Origin: Lampris incognitus
Taxonomy: Eukaryota > Chordata > Actinopteri > Lampriformes > Lampridae
Assembly: GCF_029633865.1 (NCBI RefSeq)
Contig: NC_079224.1
Span: 22,815,677 to 22,879,676, forward strand
Length of the DNA: 64,000 nucleotides
Direction of reading: 5' to 3'
The translations under genes were made by a program, and so were the position numbers. Positions within the stretch are counted from its first letter, which is position 1. The number at the start of each line of letters is the position of its first letter. Below are positions 51,340 to 63,545 of this stretch, in pieces. The notes beneath the pieces are model-generated. The model did not search any database and was not told where the DNA came from. It worked only from the letters and a program-made list of their open reading frames with translations.

Positions 51340-52584
51340 ACATGTGTTTGGTCACGTGCATGTGTGTGTGTGTGTGTGTGTGTGTGTCTGTTTGTTTGTT
51401 TATCTGTCCGCAAATAATCTCGCATATTACTGGACCTGTCAGCCTAAATGTTTTTGTGCACAGTTGTGAGTGTATGATCAAGAACCTCTTGTGGTTGTAG
51501 TGATTCAGAACCTTTAAAAAAAACAATTTCTTGCACTACCCCCGCTCCCTCTCTTCATTCACTCTCTTGCTTACTCGACCAGCGCTGCTCTCTGTCGCTG
51601 CCCAATCTGAGTCAACTGTAGACGTGAGTTGCGCATGCGCATGGTTGACTTAGATCGGGTAGCAACAGTATGAGTTGACAGTAAACAAGAAGTCGATCAT
51701 ATTTCGCAAGTCAGCAAATCATTCACTGCTGATCTCAGCACAGGAGGACTGGTGGAACACTGGATTAAACAAAAATAATAACCTTTGTCTTTAGTTTCAT
51801 AATATAATATAGCTGGGTAAACCATTTACACTTACACATGTAAGACTCCCATCTACGGTTGACTCAGATTGGGCAGCAACATGATCAAAGGTTATTAACA
51901 GAATTAAAAAATGTGCAAGTTATAAAGGAACAACTTCCTCTAGGTTGCAGTCAAACAGGAAGTGTTGCATATTCTTGTCACTGCCTGGTCTGAGTCAATC
52001 GTAGATGTGAGTTGTGCATGCGCGAGTGTAAGTTGTTTAGCCAGCTTTATTATATTATGAAAATAAAGACAGGGTTAGGGTCTGACCAAAATGGTTGCAC
52101 AGAAAACCTTTTCTTTTTGGAAAGAGCAAGTTCATATTAGACCTGATCACATTTGTGCAAGGGTCCGCCTAGGAGGCTGCACAACCGGCAAAATGTTTTC
52201 ATTAGGTAGACTTAGTTTGAGCGCTGCATATTAACAACTTTCTTTTTCCATATTTCCCATTCAGTCTACTTGGGCGCCGCACAAAAGTCTTATAATGGCA
52301 GGAAAAACACTAGTTTTTCTGTCCGTGTGTGTGTGTATCTGTCCCACATACTCGCATACAAGCTTGCATACTACTGGGCCTGTCAGCCTAATATTTTTTG
52401 TGCACAGTTATAATTGTATGGTCAAGGACCTCTCATTGTTACGGTGATTCAAAACCTTTGAAAAAACTGTTTTATACCACAATTGAGTGCTGACTCCTCA
52501 GCCGGTTGTCGCCTAAATCTGAGCACTGGAGAAGGGGAGATACACCTGGCGGGGTTCTGCACACTACCTAGTGCACTCTTCTAG
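51340..52584 (+). repeat. Local direct repeats with a Helitron-like 3' end
   Basis: Two diverged direct copies lie at about 51385-51530 and 52318-52480. Both contain (TG)n, CTGTCC and ACTGGACCTGTCAGCCTAA or a close variant. Between them the motif CTGAGTCAACTGTAGACGTG recurs in variants near 51607, 51850 and 51990. The right end has a short hairpin (CACTACCTAGTG, 52562-52573) followed 7 bases later by CTAG|T at 52581-52585, as in Helitron termini. No Rep/helicase gene and no certain 5' end are visible. Confidence 0.35.
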
Positions 52585-52585
52585 T

Positions 52586-53454
52586 TATTATTCTTTTTCT
52601 TTAGACGGTGGAGTGGCAACAGTGGTGTCCACTTATTTATTCAAGATAGCCTTGACTACCCCCTAAATCTGCCCTGCTATATTATCTCTGCATTCGACCA
52701 TGAAAGGCTCCTCTCTTGGCTCTCTTCCATGTGTCCTTGTGTCATGATTTGTTTTTGTTGTAGCTGTGTGAGGTGGGGAGAAACTCTTGTGATCCATTCT
52801 GATTCAAACTGAGATGCATCTGCAGAAATGCAATATGAACTGAATAGCAAACAGCATATGACTGTGGGTTGAATCTGATTTTAAAAAAAAATCAGATTAA
52901 AACCTCAGTCGCATGTCGTTGTCGTTTGTATCTGTATACTACAGAAAAGCAATCAGATGTTAAAAAAATGGATTTGGGGTGCAAGACTGAATGTTGCCAA
53001 CCATCAATTAGGCCTAAATCTGTTGTTTCCTTTGCTTAAAATGTTATGTTGGTCACTGAGGATCTGATGCAATGAATCGAGTTTATTAATCAAAGTGCGT
53101 ACATATCCTCTTAAACAGGACACAAATGTTTGTGTGATTTATTTTCAAGTGTGTCGCATTAGAAATAATGTAGCTCTACCCCTATGTAATTAACTGTACC
53201 CTCAAAAACTTGATAAAAGCAATTTTTGCAGGTTAAAATGTTTGTTGCTACACCTCTGAAATTACAATGTGAAAACTCTTTTCTTTGTAGTCTAGCCTTT
53301 TTTCCCAAATTAATTAATCTGAGAAGAATTTGTCTTTCAGGGTAGTACTTTCCCCCCCCCCTTCCAATTAACTAGCTCAGTCCTGGGGAATGACACCACA
53401 GTGTGACGTATTGCGCCTAAAAAAAAAACTCCCTCGCCTTTTTTTCGGGTGGTG
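52586..53454. other. Intergenic, no feature seen
   Basis: Unassigned sequence with a C-run near 53351. Confidence 0.45.
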
Positions 53455-53649
53455 TGTGTCTTCCTCAAGCTCAGGTTCTTTACTTGAGGCCTGGGAGTTT
53501 GAGGGTTCTGTGCAGCATCTTAGCTGTTCTTAGGACTGCACTCTTCTGGACAGAGACTGCAGATGTTGTTCCTGGAATCTGCTGGAGCCACTCTCACAGT
53601 TTGGGGGTCACAGCCCCTAGTGCTCCTATTACCACTGGGAGTACTGTGG

Positions 53650-54580
53650 ATTTCAATACACTCCAACTGCAGCAGCTCCGTCTGGAGACCTCCGTCCCCA
53701 GACAGCTCTGTGCTCAGACAAGCCAATGATGTGCCGGAAACAAGGCACGTTCCACTATCCCAGCTACACATGCCCCCAGACAGAATGTATGCTCCACAGG
53801 CTCCCATGTCAACGATGCAAACCCCTCAAGCAACCAGGCAGGGCCCACCAGCTTCTATACCCACCCTGGTATACCTCCAGACCACAGAGCCTGTTCTCCC
53901 AACCACAACACATATGCCACAGACCCAAATGAACAGTATGCATGCCCTGCCCACCCCCTTGTATGCTCCCGAAGCCACCATGTATGAATCACTGATTCCC
54001 CAGTTTCAAGCACCCCTTCCTGCCATACCAACGTCCGTGGACCGCTACCAGACCGTGTCAACCCTGGTAGTGCCTACCCTGGGACCGGCAGGATACAGCC
54101 CTGCCAGTCTACACCCGCTAGTTTAACACAGATACACCAAGTGAAGAATGTGCCAGTTTTCAATGGAAATCCTGACTATAAAATCCTCATTGAAGATTGG
54201 ATACATGATATGCAGTATCTCTTCTTGATGCTGCAGGGCTGCCCACAATGCTTTGTTTTGCAATAACAGCAGCTCATCTTCTCAGTGTAGGCGGGTTAAG
54301 GTCAGACCTATATTGAGGCTACTAAATGCCTAAAATGTGATATCAGTGTGTATAGAATGTATTTTTGTAGTATCAAATTACAAATGGTCTTTTGATTAAA
54401 TACATTTTCTCATACCAGTGTTTTGTATTTCATTTTGATACATTTGATGAGCAAGTTTTTTGTAATTTTTAACAAAATACTTTGACGTATTTGTGCCCAT
54501 CTCTGTCTATCAGTGTGTTGAACACCACAATGGTCTTTTTTTATATATATAAATGGCAAGATTAAATAACATCAGTCAAT
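53650..54580 (+). mobile_element. LTR-element fossil, gag-like piece inside the LINE
   Basis: A broken fossil. A Pro/Gln/Met-rich coding-like stretch (about 53700-54120, with repeated APQA/PQAT-type motifs) is followed near 54160-54240 by a segment resembling the start of a retroelement gag core. No LTR pair, protease or RT is visible. It occupies the place where about 130 codons of the host LINE are missing. The family is uncertain and the boundaries are approximate. Confidence 0.4.
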
Positions 54581-55704
54581 CATCACCATCGCCTCTGTGC
54601 TGTCCTTCAGTCCAGCCTTTTCTAGCCGCTGGCAGGATTTATTGATATCAGCTACATCTTCTATCTGTCGATGGTACAGCCCATGGAGGGGCATGATTGA
54701 TCTTCCATTAGCTCCTCTTCTTCTTCTTCCTCCACACTCTGTCTTCTGCTGCCTGAGGTACTCACTCAGCAGTTCATCCTGGGGGCGGGGGCGGGGTCGG
54801 GGGTGTGTTTGCTCTTTCTGATGTACTCATGGATGTTCCTTGTTTCATCCTGGATAGTGGCCCTGACACTCACTAACCCTCGGCCCCCATCTTTTCACTT
54901 ATCATACAGTCTCAGGCTGCTGGACTTCAGGTGGAACCCTCCGTGCATTTTGAGGAGTTCGTTGTCCTGATATCTGTGGCCTTTATCTCCTCCTTTGGCC
55001 AGTTTATTATTTCAGCTGGGTATCTGATGACTAGTAGGTCATATGTGTTGATGGCGGCTTGGATCTTATTCTTCCCATTGAGTGGGCTCCTCAGGACTTG
55101 TCTCACTCTCTGGAGGTATTTGGCTGTAGCTGACCTTGCTGCCTCCTGGTGGTTTCCATTTGCCTGTGGAATACCCAGGTACTTCTAACTGTCCTGTATG
55201 TCTGTTGTCCTGCCATCTGATAATTCAACCCCTTCAGTGCTCACCACCTTTCCTCTTTTTGCCACCATTCGACTGCACTTGTCCAGTCTGAATGACATCC
55301 TGATGTGATTGCTGTAGATCCTGGATCAGCGAGTCAATGTCTCGCTCATTCCTGGTATACAGCTTGATGTCATCCATGTATTCATTATTCCCATCGATCA
55401 TGTGACTTTTTCATCCCACCATGTTGGATCACAACTTAGCTGTGGAAACGTGTAGCAACTGTTTGTTTATTCTATGCAACGTGTGTTCTCACCGCTTGTT
55501 TTTGCTCGAAAGTACGTTTATAAGTTAAGAAAAGTTCATTCTTACTTTTTAAAATTATTGCCTGTTGCCATTTGTTATCTAGAGAACAGTTTTGTTTTTA
55601 AACTTGATAAGTACCTGGCTCTGACAGAAGTAGGAAACATTCTTCAAGTTAGTGCATACTGTTTTAGGCCATAAGCCTAACCGATCAAAAGGAGTTCACC
55701 AGTC

Positions 55705-56094
55705 ATGGTTAACTTTTGTGCAATCGTTGGGTGTTCAAACAGAATTGGAAGGGACAAGAAATCTTTTTTCAGATTACCAAAAGTTATCACACATCAAGGT
55801 GAAGATGCAAAATTAATTTCAGAAGATAGATGAGCCATCTGGTAAACTCGGATTAGCAGATCAGATTTGACCACGGAGAAGCAAACCAACATCAGAGTTT
55901 GTTCAGATCACTTCGTCACTGGGAAACCAGCTGCTCTTTTCAACAAGGCGAACATAGACTGGGCACCTGCTTTAAACTTGGGACACAACAAATTCAGGCC
56001 TCCTGCAGATTCATCACTGAAAAGAATTGTTAGAGGTCAAAAACGGAAACAACAACAGGCAAACCAAGATGAGGGCAGTAGTGAAACTATATAA
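55705..56094 (+). pseudogene. THAP DNA-binding domain of an ISL2EU transposase
   Basis: MVNFCAIVGCSNRIGRDKKS starts a THAP domain: C-x4-C, the FFRLPK strand, then RVCSDHF for the second C-x2-H pair. Two in-frame stops (near 55827 and 55839) lie between these halves. It ends soon after at 56094 and the DDE catalytic part is absent. Confidence 0.8.
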
Positions 56095-57389
56095 GTGAGG
56101 GTAACAAATTCTCTTGATGAGGCTTTGAGAAGGGCACTTGATATTTGCCCTACAGCAAGATTTTAATGTTGATGAGGAAATATATCCTGCCTTGAATTGT
56201 AGCCAAAGCTTAGATTTTGCCTGTTCCTGAGTTTGCTCTTCAACACATTTAATTTGCTCATCAGTTACACTCAGGTCAATCTTTCTAGTGTGATCAATTA
56301 ATTGTTCGTATGTCATGGCATATGTTTCTTCATCATTTAGTTCTGATAAAACCTTTGGCATCCACCTATTCAATGATGCTGGGCTGTAGCTATCTGAATA
56401 TGGCTCAATCAGTGAAAGAATAACAGGTTTCTGTTTGTTTCCACTGAGACTTTTGTAAAACTTTGTAGTTTCATCATGTGTTGGAGGAGGTACTGCTGTA
56501 GTGGAAGATGGCTGGGTATTTCTTTGCCTCACTTGCCTTGTTCAATTGTAAGGTCCAAGTTTCTCTTCTTAGATTTAGGAGCAGTGAAGTCTATTTCAGA
56601 CACCATACTGTAGGGTACCTTTTCCAAAGACGGAGGAAACATCCAGTATGCTTTCTTCTCTGTGAATGTTTTCGAACCCCTGATTCTTACTGTTGCCTCT
56701 ATGGCAAAGAGGAGAGCTGCAACATGAGTACATGACTCACCAAGGCCTGCCATACAATTGCAATGTCCAGCTAAAATTTGCCCATCCTTTTTTGAAATTA
56801 TCCAGGGGTAGAGGGCTGTTTCATTCATTCTTTGTGAGTGGCATACCTGGAAAGAAGTAAGATAAGAAATTGTAATTGAATAGCATTTAAAGTAGGCATC
56901 TAAGGTATCAAATGAATTGCACATTCCTTGTTGATAATTAGAGCAAATGATATCAAAATAAATAATGAAAGCAAAGTTTGTTTAAGTTTGGACAATAACT
57001 TTAACCCTTGCTTTATTGGACAGGGTCCATTTCAAATGAATGCATAGTACAGAGGAATTAAATATTTTCTCAAGTTATCTTACCCTGTAATGAACAAGGA
57101 TGTTCCCATTAGAGGCTTTAAGCAATGATATTTCTTTAACCCATCCTCACAAGAATTGATTGTAGGCCTCTAGACTCTTGAAATTCTTAAGTTCTTCATG
57201 GGTGTAGGCACTCTTTGTAAATAGCAGGTAGTTCTGATTCTGATTCACAATATCTGGATAAGTTAATGTAGGATATTCATCTAGGCTTGTGGTCCAGTTC
57301 TTTTTAGGAACAACATATGGATCCATGCCATCCACTAAGATTATCTTCTCTCGATATCGTTTTTTTAGCTTTTTGCTCGAGCGAATCAA
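56014..57389 (-). pseudogene. SWIM zinc finger / YqaJ-like nuclease protein, fragmented
   Basis: Order on the minus strand: KKRYREKIILVDGMDPYVVP and NYLLFTKSAYTHEELKNF (57389-57147); a SWIM finger GHCNCMAGLGESCTHVAALL (56924-56529, C-x-C...C-x-H); then LYSFTTA-ended sequence with KSLSGNKQKPVILSLIEPYS and [20 protein letters not shown] (56532-56014), the start of a YqaJ-type exonuclease domain. It is interrupted by stops and frame changes and cut before the nuclease active site. Such proteins accompany the transposase in ISL2EU elements. Confidence 0.75.
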
Positions 57390-58645
57390 AATAGTTCTTT
57401 AGACATGCCGTTATAGGCCTAAATGATTGAATCCCAAATAACAAGCAAAGAGCAAAACTTCTTTTAGTAAGTCAGAGCCAGCAAGGTACTTCTCAAGTTA
57501 AAAAAAAAAACTGTTCCCTAGACACCAAATGGCAGCAGACAATAATTTTACGAAGTAAGGATGAACTTTTCTAAACTTTTAGATGTACTTGTGAGCAAAA
57601 ACAAAGCAGCGAGAACACACACTGCATAGAATAAACAAATGGTTGCTACACGTATCCACAGCTAGGTTGTGATCCAACATGGCAGCAACGATAAAGTCAT
57701 GTGACCAGTCGGAATAATGGATAGGAGGTGGCTGATGGTACCTGCACTTCTGAACCTGTATCCATATCCATACTTTGTGATGATCTGACTGAAGGGGTTC
57801 AGGCCTGTGCAGAACAGCAGTGGGGACAGTGCATCACCTTGGTATATGCCACATTTGATGGTTACCTGTGTGATTGTCTTTAAGTTGGCCTCTAGTGTTG
57901 TTTTTCACTGCTGCGTTAAGTCGTCTTCATGTTTGAAACTCGTCATTGGATGTCGGCCACTGTGATGATAACTGGTTCTTATTCTGGGATATTGCTGTGG
58001 TCTGCTCTTAGACCCCACCAGCCGCCAGGCATTGGTATTGTGTGATGCCTCCTTTTCCGATATATCCTTCCAGTATTGCTCAGTCTCTGCTCTGGGTGGG
58101 TCTGATGTTTTTCCCTTGTTACTCTGCAGCTGGGAGTACACTTAGGATGGTTCTTTGAGGAACAGGCCATTTACTCTTTTAGCTTCAACTTCTCTAGTGT
58201 ATCTCTTCAGCCTAGTGGCCAGAGCTGTGAGCCTTTGTTTGGTAGTTTCCAGGGCCTCACTTACAGACAGCTTGCTGTACTTCTTCAACCAGGGCCTGTC
58301 TTTCATCACACTTTTTTGCACCTCTGTTAACTGGCTAATATCTCTCCATGCTGCTTTGATCTTGGCTTCCAGCCTTCTCTTCCATGGAGGGTACTGTTGG
58401 TGACCTGTGCTCTTTATCCTGTACCCAAGCATCTCCAAGATTACGGTAACAGTGGCATATACAAACTCTTTAGTCTCTGTTATGGTGACAGTTGAGATGC
58501 TGCATAAAGCTGTATTCACATCTGCAAGCAGGCTTTGTGATGGTACTTTGTCACTGTATATATATATATGTTTGCTCTTTTTATCATCATCATCATTAAG
58601 GTTGAACATTCCTTTTACTAAGAATGGCTGCTCATACACACAAAA

Positions 58646-60171
58646 ATGAATTCCATTTTTACTTTATAAAATGTGATTGTTGGGTCCTACAACTACTAAA
58701 ACCTCCCAGCTTTCAGATAATAGAAGGACATCTTTATTATAACATGCCAGCCAAACAGATCAATCTGCTAGTTGGTTTTGCTTTATCTGTAATGTTACAT
58801 TACGCATTTGACACACCTTCTCCACCTGTTGGCCAAATGTCCAACAAACAGGGTCATTATTTTCCTGATAGAGACCAGTATGGGTGTGCAAGCCGAAAAG
58901 GATCCCCATATATAGATAGTCCTCCTCAGGCTAAGTATAAACAGATGTGTCATGTATTATGCAAGCCTTGTTAATAGTGTTTGGGAAATAGAGTCACATA
59001 CTCTCAAAATCATTATTTCACTGATGGGTGAGCATAGACACAAATTAATTATTTTGGTGGTAGGCCTTATGTTTGGGTCATTTTAAAGACTAAAGCACTT
59101 CTGAATAACTTTATAGTTTGCAACAAAGGTGGACATTTTAGATAACAGAACAATGACCATCATCCAGATTTAAAACCACAGTGCTGAAGTATGTGACATG
59201 GGTCTTAGCCTATTAAATCAAAAATGGTGTCCTGGGCTTGGGCATCTTATTAGCATGGTCAGCGTCTAGTGAGTTGAAGTACAGCATATGATGTCTTTGG
59301 CGGAGAGACATGTCAGACTACACTCTCAAAGTTTTACGAATTGATTTATCCAGCCTCACATTGCTAAGAATAGCTCCGCTAACATTAATATTTTGTATTT
59401 CCATTTCACTCGAATGGCTCGGGTTGGTGGCTGCTACGGTTCAGCCGGGTGAATCTGAAGTCTTTCCCAATAAGCTGTTTTATGTTGCTTACATTACCAG
59501 ACCAGCAGCTCTAACAACATCCCAGGCTGCTTAAAAAAACATTTTCATGGCTTATGTAAAACATGATCATTATTACCTCTGCAGTCAAATGAGTTACAGA
59601 AGTGCACAAGCATAAAATTATAAGCATACGAACAAAATCAGCAGAATTGTAGCTTGGAAGTGGATTGAAGGGACAGCTAATCTCAGTCTCTATAAAACTC
59701 ATCATACAAGGAGAAAACTTAATCAACGTGGCACTGACATTTTACACAATATTTAACATTTTGTAATCTAGCAGATGCTTACAAGAGGGAGAAAAATTAA
59801 TTCACAGAAAAAGAGACTGAGAAATTTGTGTGCCACTACAAGGCATCATAGAGCACTAAATATTCATCATGTCATAGCCAAGAAGGCATGACATGTCAAG
59901 TGCCTTTTAATGTAAGTGCCCTACGATCATCAATAGGGATCGATATGAGGTTCAAGTTACAAAGTAGATGGAAAATGCCACATATTATCACAGCTGTATA
60001 ATTTAGAGTAAATATGTTAGGTGCATGCAGTAGAAAGGCTCAATATTAATAGAAGACCTCAGTAATAGTAAATGATACATATTAGCTGGACAATGCCACA
60101 AATGAGTTGGAGTCATCGATTGGGACCATGTATTGACCTGGGAAAGCAGCATTAGAATAGAATAGAATACA
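58646..60171. other. Intergenic, no recognisable feature
   Basis: AT-rich sequence. A 74-codon frame at 59310-59534 has no homology that I recognise. Confidence 0.4.
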
Positions 60172-60365
60172 TTTTATTTGTCATTTGTACGTACATACAG
60201 TGAAATTCACTTTCTGTATTTAACTCATCCTAGCTATGTAGCTAGCAGCACTAGGCAGCTGCTGTGCAGCACCCGGGGACCAACTCCAGTTCTTCTTTCC
60301 ACTGCCTTGGTCAGGGGCACAGACAGGAGTATCAACCCTAACATAAATGTCTTTTTGACATGTAT
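60172..60365 (-). mobile_element. tRNA-derived SINE, family 2, partial
   Basis: The 3' half of the family-2 body on the minus strand (CATTTTATTTGTCATTTG ... CCGGGGACCAACTCCAGTTC). The tRNA-like head is missing. Confidence 0.65.
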
Positions 60366-60494
60366 GTTAGGGTTGATACATATACACCACTTTCCTGTAT
60401 GCAGCCCTTTATTAGCTATCATTATTTACCTTTTTCAGTGTTTTGGTGAGTTTGGTCGTGTTTGGTGAAAGCGACAGGCATGGGTGCAAGTCCA

Positions 60495-60775
60495 TGAATA
60501 CTGGGTTGGCATCCAGCACTTTAGCTGTGGCTCATCCATAGGGTTAGTGGTTGTGTCAGGAAGGGCATCCGGCGTAATATTTTACCAGATCATTATGCGG
60601 GTTGACAGAACCATGCTGGATTGGTCGAGGCTCCATGCAGAATTGGCTGATACCCGGGTTGACAATGGCCACCACTGGTGCTGTACCCTCACAGGGAGCT
60701 GATAGGAACTGTACAATCTTCTGTAGCGATCCCTGAGAAACAGGGAGCAAGTCGAAAGAAGAAAAAGAAGTGTTT
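60495..60775 (+). mobile_element. RTE-type LINE 3' UTR with (GAA)n tail
   Basis: GTCAGGAAGGGCATCCGGCG ... CTGTAGCGATCCCTGAGAAACAGGGAGCAAG followed by GAAAGAAGAAAAAGAAG. This is a 3' end common to fish RTE LINEs. There is no coding sequence. Confidence 0.6.
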
Positions 60776-60892
60776 TGGTGAGTCAGTGTGGACTATGATA
60801 TTCACCAGTGTCTCACATATAGTTTACTCATTGTGAGCTTATTGCACCTGCCGCTCTTGTATAATGCTCTTGTTATGGACAACACATACAAT

Positions 60893-61262
60893 GGGTGGCA
60901 CGGTGGCGCAATGGTTAGTGCTGTCGCCTCACAGTTCTGGGTTCGAACTCCGGGGTTGTCCAAACTCGGGAGTCAGCCTAGGTTGTCCTCTGTGTGGAGT
61001 TTGCATGTTCTCCCTGTGTCTATGGTGGGTTTTCTCCAGGTGCTCCGGTTTCCCCCTCCAACAAACAAGACTTGCATGTTAGGGTTAATACTCCTGTCTG
61101 TGCCCCTGACCAAGATAATAATAAGAAGTAATAGAAAGAAGAACTGGAGTTGGTCCCCGGGTGCTGCATGGCAGCTGCCCACTGCTCCTAGCTACGCAGC
61201 TGGGATGGGTTAAATGCAGAGCGTAATTTCCCTACGGGGATCAATAAAGTATCTCAAAATGA
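60893..61262 (+). mobile_element. tRNA-derived SINE, family 2, full copy
   Basis: The head GGTGGCACGGTGGCGCAATG has an A box (TGGCGCAATGG) and B box GGTTCGAACTC near 60942. The body contains GAGTTTGCATGTTCTCCCTG and ends GGGATCAATAAAGTATCTC. Confidence 0.8.
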
Positions 61263-61992
61263 AGCAAAAAGAAATACTGGCGAGAGTTGGCCATACAATA
61301 AGAATAAGTGAAATGATAAAAGGAAGGAAAATAAATTTGTTCTAATGGTCATAGAAAAACATTTTTGTCATTTAGCATGCTTTCCTCAAAGGAAAATTAA
61401 TCAATTAAACTCCAGCATCTGCTGGCCTTAAATTTGCAGTCATCATATGATTTTTTTTTTCATAATCTTAATTTTTCCCTCTTCTTTAAATGTTTTCTCG
61501 AATCTTAAATCTTTCAGAGCCTCTCCAGGATATAACATTTTTTAAAGTGCAGCACTGTACCCCAAAAAAATATTACTTTAGATTAGAATGATGATAATAA
61601 CAACAATAAAACAGGGAGGACAAAAACACGTAAAACAAAATAAAAACTTCCATCATGTAAATTGTTAACAGTAAAATGGACGTTCATGAAAACGAGTTTT
61701 CTCTTGACTCTTAAATTTACAAAGGCTCTCATTTTATCAGCAAAACTGTTCCAGAGTTTAGGAGCACTGATTGTAAATGCTGTTCACCTTTTTGCCTCGA
61801 TCTCGACTTGGGGAAAGTTGAAGGAGATTTGTCTGTGAATCTAACATGAAGCTTTTGTTCAAATTGAAATAAAAGCTCTATGATATAAGCTGGGCCAAAA
61901 CCAAAGGAGACTGGTGCTGAGCGTGCACACCTGGAGATGCTAGTACCAGTATCTAATTGTGGATGAAGCTATGCATGAAACAGATCCCAGTC
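61263..61992. other. Intergenic, no feature seen
   Basis: AT-rich sequence with no gene signal. Confidence 0.45.
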
Positions 61993-63545
61993 TCACACAG
62001 AGGTGAGGAGACTGGCTACTGATCTGGGCTGTGACTTGAGCTGCTCACCAGCCCTGACAAAGGTAATGTTCCTCTGTCCGTGGGCTTGTTCGTTGTTGGC
62101 CGTGGCTTTGGAGATGCCCTGTGCGACTGTTTTCAAAACCTGATCATGTCGCCAGCAGTATTGGCCCTCCCCCAGGGGAGATGGGCAACTGCTGAGGATG
62201 TGTTCGAGTGACTCTTTTCCAGGGCACAGAGGACATGAACGAGAATCAATCTTGCCCCAGAGATGGAGATTTGCTGGGCTAGGTAGAATACCATACACAG
62301 CTTGTACCATGAACTTGATCCACGGTGGTTCTGCTTGCCAGATATCTGGCCAGGATATATTCCTCTCCAGCGCACCCTCCCACCTTGTCCATGCTCCCTG
62401 CTGCTACATGCCCAGCATTCTGCTGGTCCTTTCCTCCTCGATACTTGCCTGCACTACCTCCAGAACTAGATGGCGTCTGTCCTTGCCATGGGCCTTATAA
62501 CGAGGTTGTGGGATGGCTCCCAGCCCTGGCCATCCAGTTGCCTCCATGTCTCAGTCGAGACTTTGGTATCTCCAGGCCTTCCTAGGATCTCAATTTCCGG
62601 CCTGCCTGTACCATAATGCCTGCTGATGCCACTCTAGAGTCCTTAGAGTCCCGATAGAGCAGTATCTCTCTTGTGGGGAAAACCCTGAACTCCTCATTGA
62701 GGCTGCTGATAGGGAGCTGGAGTTTGTTGCTCCTCCCATACAGTGCTGCACTGCAAAGGCTGTGTGACAGACCCAGCCATCTCCAGAGGTAGCAACTGAT
62801 CTTCCTCTCCAAGGTCTCCACTGTCGACAGGGTTACCTCATAAACCAGCAGAGGCCAGAGGACTCGGGGTAAGATGCCATGTTGGTAAATCCAAGCCTTG
62901 AACCTGCCAGGTAAACCAGACTTGGCTACTGTGGTGAGCCAAGTCTCACACTCCTTAATGGTTGCTTGGATTGCCGCTGCATCCCTAAGGCTACAGTCAA
63001 AAACCTTGCCTAGACTATTGACTGATTTCTCAGCAATGGATGGGATTGCAGTGCCATCCAAAAAGAAGTGAAACCAGTCCACCACGTTTACCCTCTACAA
63101 CACCATGGCACTGGATTTGGCTGGTTTAAAACATCCTCACCCAGGAGATGAGCTTCTCCAGGCCCTTGAGGATCCACGTACCACCAGACACAGATGATGT
63201 GGCGACAGTGAGGTCATCCATAAAGGCTCTGATGGGGGGCTGCCAAACACCAGACTTGGACAGAGGGCCTCTGCACTTATTTTCAGCTGCCTTGACCACC
63301 ATATTCATGGCAAGGGTGAAGAGTGTAACTGAGATGGTACACCCAGTTATAATCCCCTTCTCCAGCTGGTGCCAGTCAGATGTTATGTTCCCAGAAGTGA
63401 CTCTGAGGCTGAAGTTCCCATAGTAGTTCAGTATGAGGTCCTTGATCTTACTGGGTACATGGTGTCAGTCCAGGTTAGTCTCGATCAGCTTGTGGGGTAT
63501 TGAGCTGTATGCGTTGGCAAGGTCAAGCCAAAGCACAACTAGGTC
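61993..63545 (-). mobile_element. LINE, C-terminal half of RT and zinc-finger region
   Basis: It reads right to left. Near 63540-63330 are RT pieces (IITGC). RT box AFMDDLTVATSSV (F-M-D-D) follows at about 63230. Then come PGRFKAWIYQHGILPRVLWP and WRWLGLSHSLCSAALYGRSN (63085-62582), QQGAWTRWEGALERNISWPD, and a C-terminal CPLCPGKESLEHILSSCP finger (62310-61993). Only a few stops are visible. The clade is uncertain and is different from the R4-like LINE to its left. It is 5' truncated at about 63545. Confidence 0.75.

Larger units (their letters stand above)
55382..57720. mobile_element. ISL2EU-type DNA transposon, internally deleted
   Basis: Termini TCATTATTCC (55382-55391) and GGAATAATGG (57711-57720) head imperfect inverted repeats of about 110 bp (sharing CCATGTTGGATCACAAC and GTGTAGCAAC). 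AT flanks both ends (55380-55381 and 57721-57722). It carries a THAP-domain frame on the plus strand and a SWIM/YqaJ-type frame on the minus strand, converging at about 56.05 kb. THAP plus YqaJ-like nuclease with a 2-bp AT duplication is the known set-up of ISL2EU (PIF/Harbinger relatives). The DDE transposase core is missing. Confidence 0.8.
53455..58645 (-). mobile_element. R4-like LINE, broken and split by two insertions
   Basis: It reads right to left. The N-terminal part is 58639-57905 (WKRRLEAKIKAAWRDISQLT; ALETTKQRLTALATRLKRYT). The RT part at about 57900-57723 has QVTIKCGIYQGDALSPLLFC, ending ISHLL. RT then resumes at 55379 with MDDIKLYTRNERDIDSLI. A later piece (to about 54580) includes MHGGFHLKSSSLRLYDK and GRGLVSVRATIQDETRNI. 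A C-terminal piece at about 53645-53460 reads EWLQQIPGTTSAVSVQKSAV. The layout fits an R4/Dong-type (Rex6-like) LINE with a C-terminal restriction-like endonuclease. Much of the first half of RT is deleted and several stops are present. An ISL2EU element and a gag-like fossil interrupt it. Confidence 0.75.

Noticed and set aside
59310-59534. 74-codon frame in the right intergenic region
   Set aside because: No recognisable motif, no splice context, and isolated among repeats.
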